From assembly GCF_002159975.1 (NCBI RefSeq), contig NZ_NFJR01000001.1, positions 310,001 to 374,000 of the forward strand: a stretch of DNA of 64,000 nt, in the 5' to 3' direction. How positions within the stretch are numbered: position 1 is the stretch's first letter; each line of letters begins with the position of its first letter. The notes under the pieces are model-generated. The model searched no databases, was not told the origin of the DNA, and saw only the letters and a list, made by a program, of their open reading frames with translations. Position numbers and translations under genes: made by a program. Below, in pieces: positions 63,235 to 64,000 of the stretch. Source of the stretch: Barnesiella sp. An22. Lineage in GTDB: Bacteria; Bacteroidota; Bacteroidia; Bacteroidales; Barnesiellaceae.

Positions 63235-64000
63235 ATGATACAATCGATGACCGGTTTCGGTAAGTCCGTGGTGGAACTGCCGCACAAAAAAATAACCGTT
63301 GAAATAAAATCGTTGAACAGCAAGCAGCTCGATTTGTCGACCCGCATTCCCCAACAATACAGAGAGCTGGAGATGGAGATTCGCTCGGAGATTGCCCGGC
63401 GGCTGGAGCGGGGTAAAGTCGACTTTCTGGTATACAGCGAGTCGATAGGCAAAGGAACCTCGGCCCAGATAAACGTGCCGGTGCTGGAGGGCTACTACCA
63501 GCAGGTGAAAGAGGCTTCGGAAAAACTGGGCATTGCCATGCCCGAAGACTGTTTCTCGATTTTGCTGCGCCTGCCCGACGCCCTGAGTACCGATAGCCAG
63601 GAAATCGACGAAACCGAAATCAACGCGCTGAAGAAGGCGGTCGACGAGGCCATCACCCACCTCGAGGAGTTCCGTATCCAGGAGGGGGCCATGCTGCAAC
63701 ACCTCTTTGAAGAGAAGATTGCCAACATTGCCCAGCTGCTGAAGGAGGTGGAGCCCTACGAGAAGGAGCGCATCGAAAAAATCAAGGGACGCATCATCGA
63801 TGCCCTGACCAAAATCGACAACTTCGACTACGACAAAAACCGGTTCGAGCAGGAGATGATTTTCTATATCGAGAAACTCGACATCAACGAAGAGAAGCAC
63901 AGGCTCGACAACCACTTGAAATATTTTCTCGAGACCATGCAGGCCGGCAAGGGCCAGGGCAAGAAGCTGGGCTTCATCAGCCAAGAGATGGGTCGCGAAA
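63235..64000 (+). CDS. YicC-family endoribonuclease/RNA-decay protein, 3' end outside window
   Basis: 255 codons of an expected family length near 290. N-terminal YicC domain opens with the hallmark MIQSMTGFGKSVVELP and VEIKSLNSKQLDLSTRIPQ. The DUF1732 C-terminal domain includes RFEQEMIFYIEKLDINEE and RLDNHLKYFLETM, then GKGQGKKLGFISQEMGRE at the window edge. E. coli YicC acts in RNA turnover. Divergent from tsaB; a gmk gene usually follows but is not visible here. Confidence 0.95.
   Translation, partial: MIQSMTGFGKSVVELPHKKITVEIKSLNSKQLDLSTRIPQQYRELEMEIRSEIARRLERGKVDFLVYSESIGKGTSAQINVPVLEGYYQQVKEASEKLGIAMPEDCFSILLRLPDALSTDSQEIDETEINALKKAVDEAITHLEEFRIQEGAMLQHLFEEKIANIAQLLKEVEPYEKERIEKIKGRIIDALTKIDNFDYDKNRFEQEMIFYIEKLDINEEKHRLDNHLKYFLETMQAGKGQGKKLGFISQEMGRE

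Overview
The window looks like chromosomal DNA of a gut-type Bacteroidales bacterium. I would guess a Barnesiella-like genus from the fairly GC-rich housekeeping genes, but sequence alone does not prove this. The phylum is supported by many promoters with a TAnnTTTG -7 box, weak Shine-Dalgarno sequences, glutamine synthetase III, NigD-like and M49 lipoproteins, DUF4290, Wza/Wzc-type capsule export and a WecA-type initiating enzyme.

Layout. 1-511: end of leuB. 601-1794 (-): OmpA-family protein. 2065-8770 (+): a degenerate LytM (M23) protein, then dxr, rseP, an RlmI-like methyltransferase and an M49 lipoprotein. 8896-12679 (+): AlkD-like protein, Fur-family regulator, purA, DUF1015 protein. 12839-15389 (+): ECF sigma factor, a predicted dual-membrane-spanning anti-sigma factor (cytoplasmic N-terminus, one inner-membrane helix, a long disordered periplasmic linker and a C-terminal outer-membrane barrel), and a NigD-like lipoprotein. 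This matches the Das/Dma/NigD outer-membrane-vesicle control system described in Bacteroides thetaiotaomicron and is the most striking item here. 15806-16942: unknown lipoprotein. 17039-39144 (-): a surface polysaccharide locus of about 22 kb. It runs from a WecA-like initiator, Wza and Wzc through Wzx, pyruvyl transferase, glycosyltransferases, acyl- and acetyltransferases, O-antigen ligase/polymerase and an MBOAT/SGNH pair to a WecG-type transferase and gmd/fcl for GDP-fucose. The interior (about 20.1-34.7 kb) is much more AT-rich than both ends, as expected for horizontally exchanged capsule genes. 39941-41497: hotdog thioesterase and CaCA antiporter; a tandem repeat of about 85 bp supplies the antiporter's promoter. 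41939-51814 (-): nitrogen assimilation operon gltB-gltD-asnB-glnN. 52055-58915 (+): TPP riboswitch and thiamine operon thiD-thiS-thiE2-thiE-thiG-thiC-thiH-thiF. 59191-63071 (-): tsaB, DUF4290, murA, rimM and a membrane-anchored nitroreductase. 63235-64000 (+): YicC-family gene cut by the window end.

Points of interest beyond the sigma/Dma locus: MurA has Asp in place of the fosfomycin-targeted Cys; one capsule acyltransferase has an apparent single-base frameshift at its start; an intergenic repeat carries a complete Bacteroidetes-type promoter; Wzc has a Tyr-Gly tail encoded by a microsatellite; ThiF lacks the usual zinc cysteines; and the polysaccharide operon has a long structured leader without upxY/upxZ genes.
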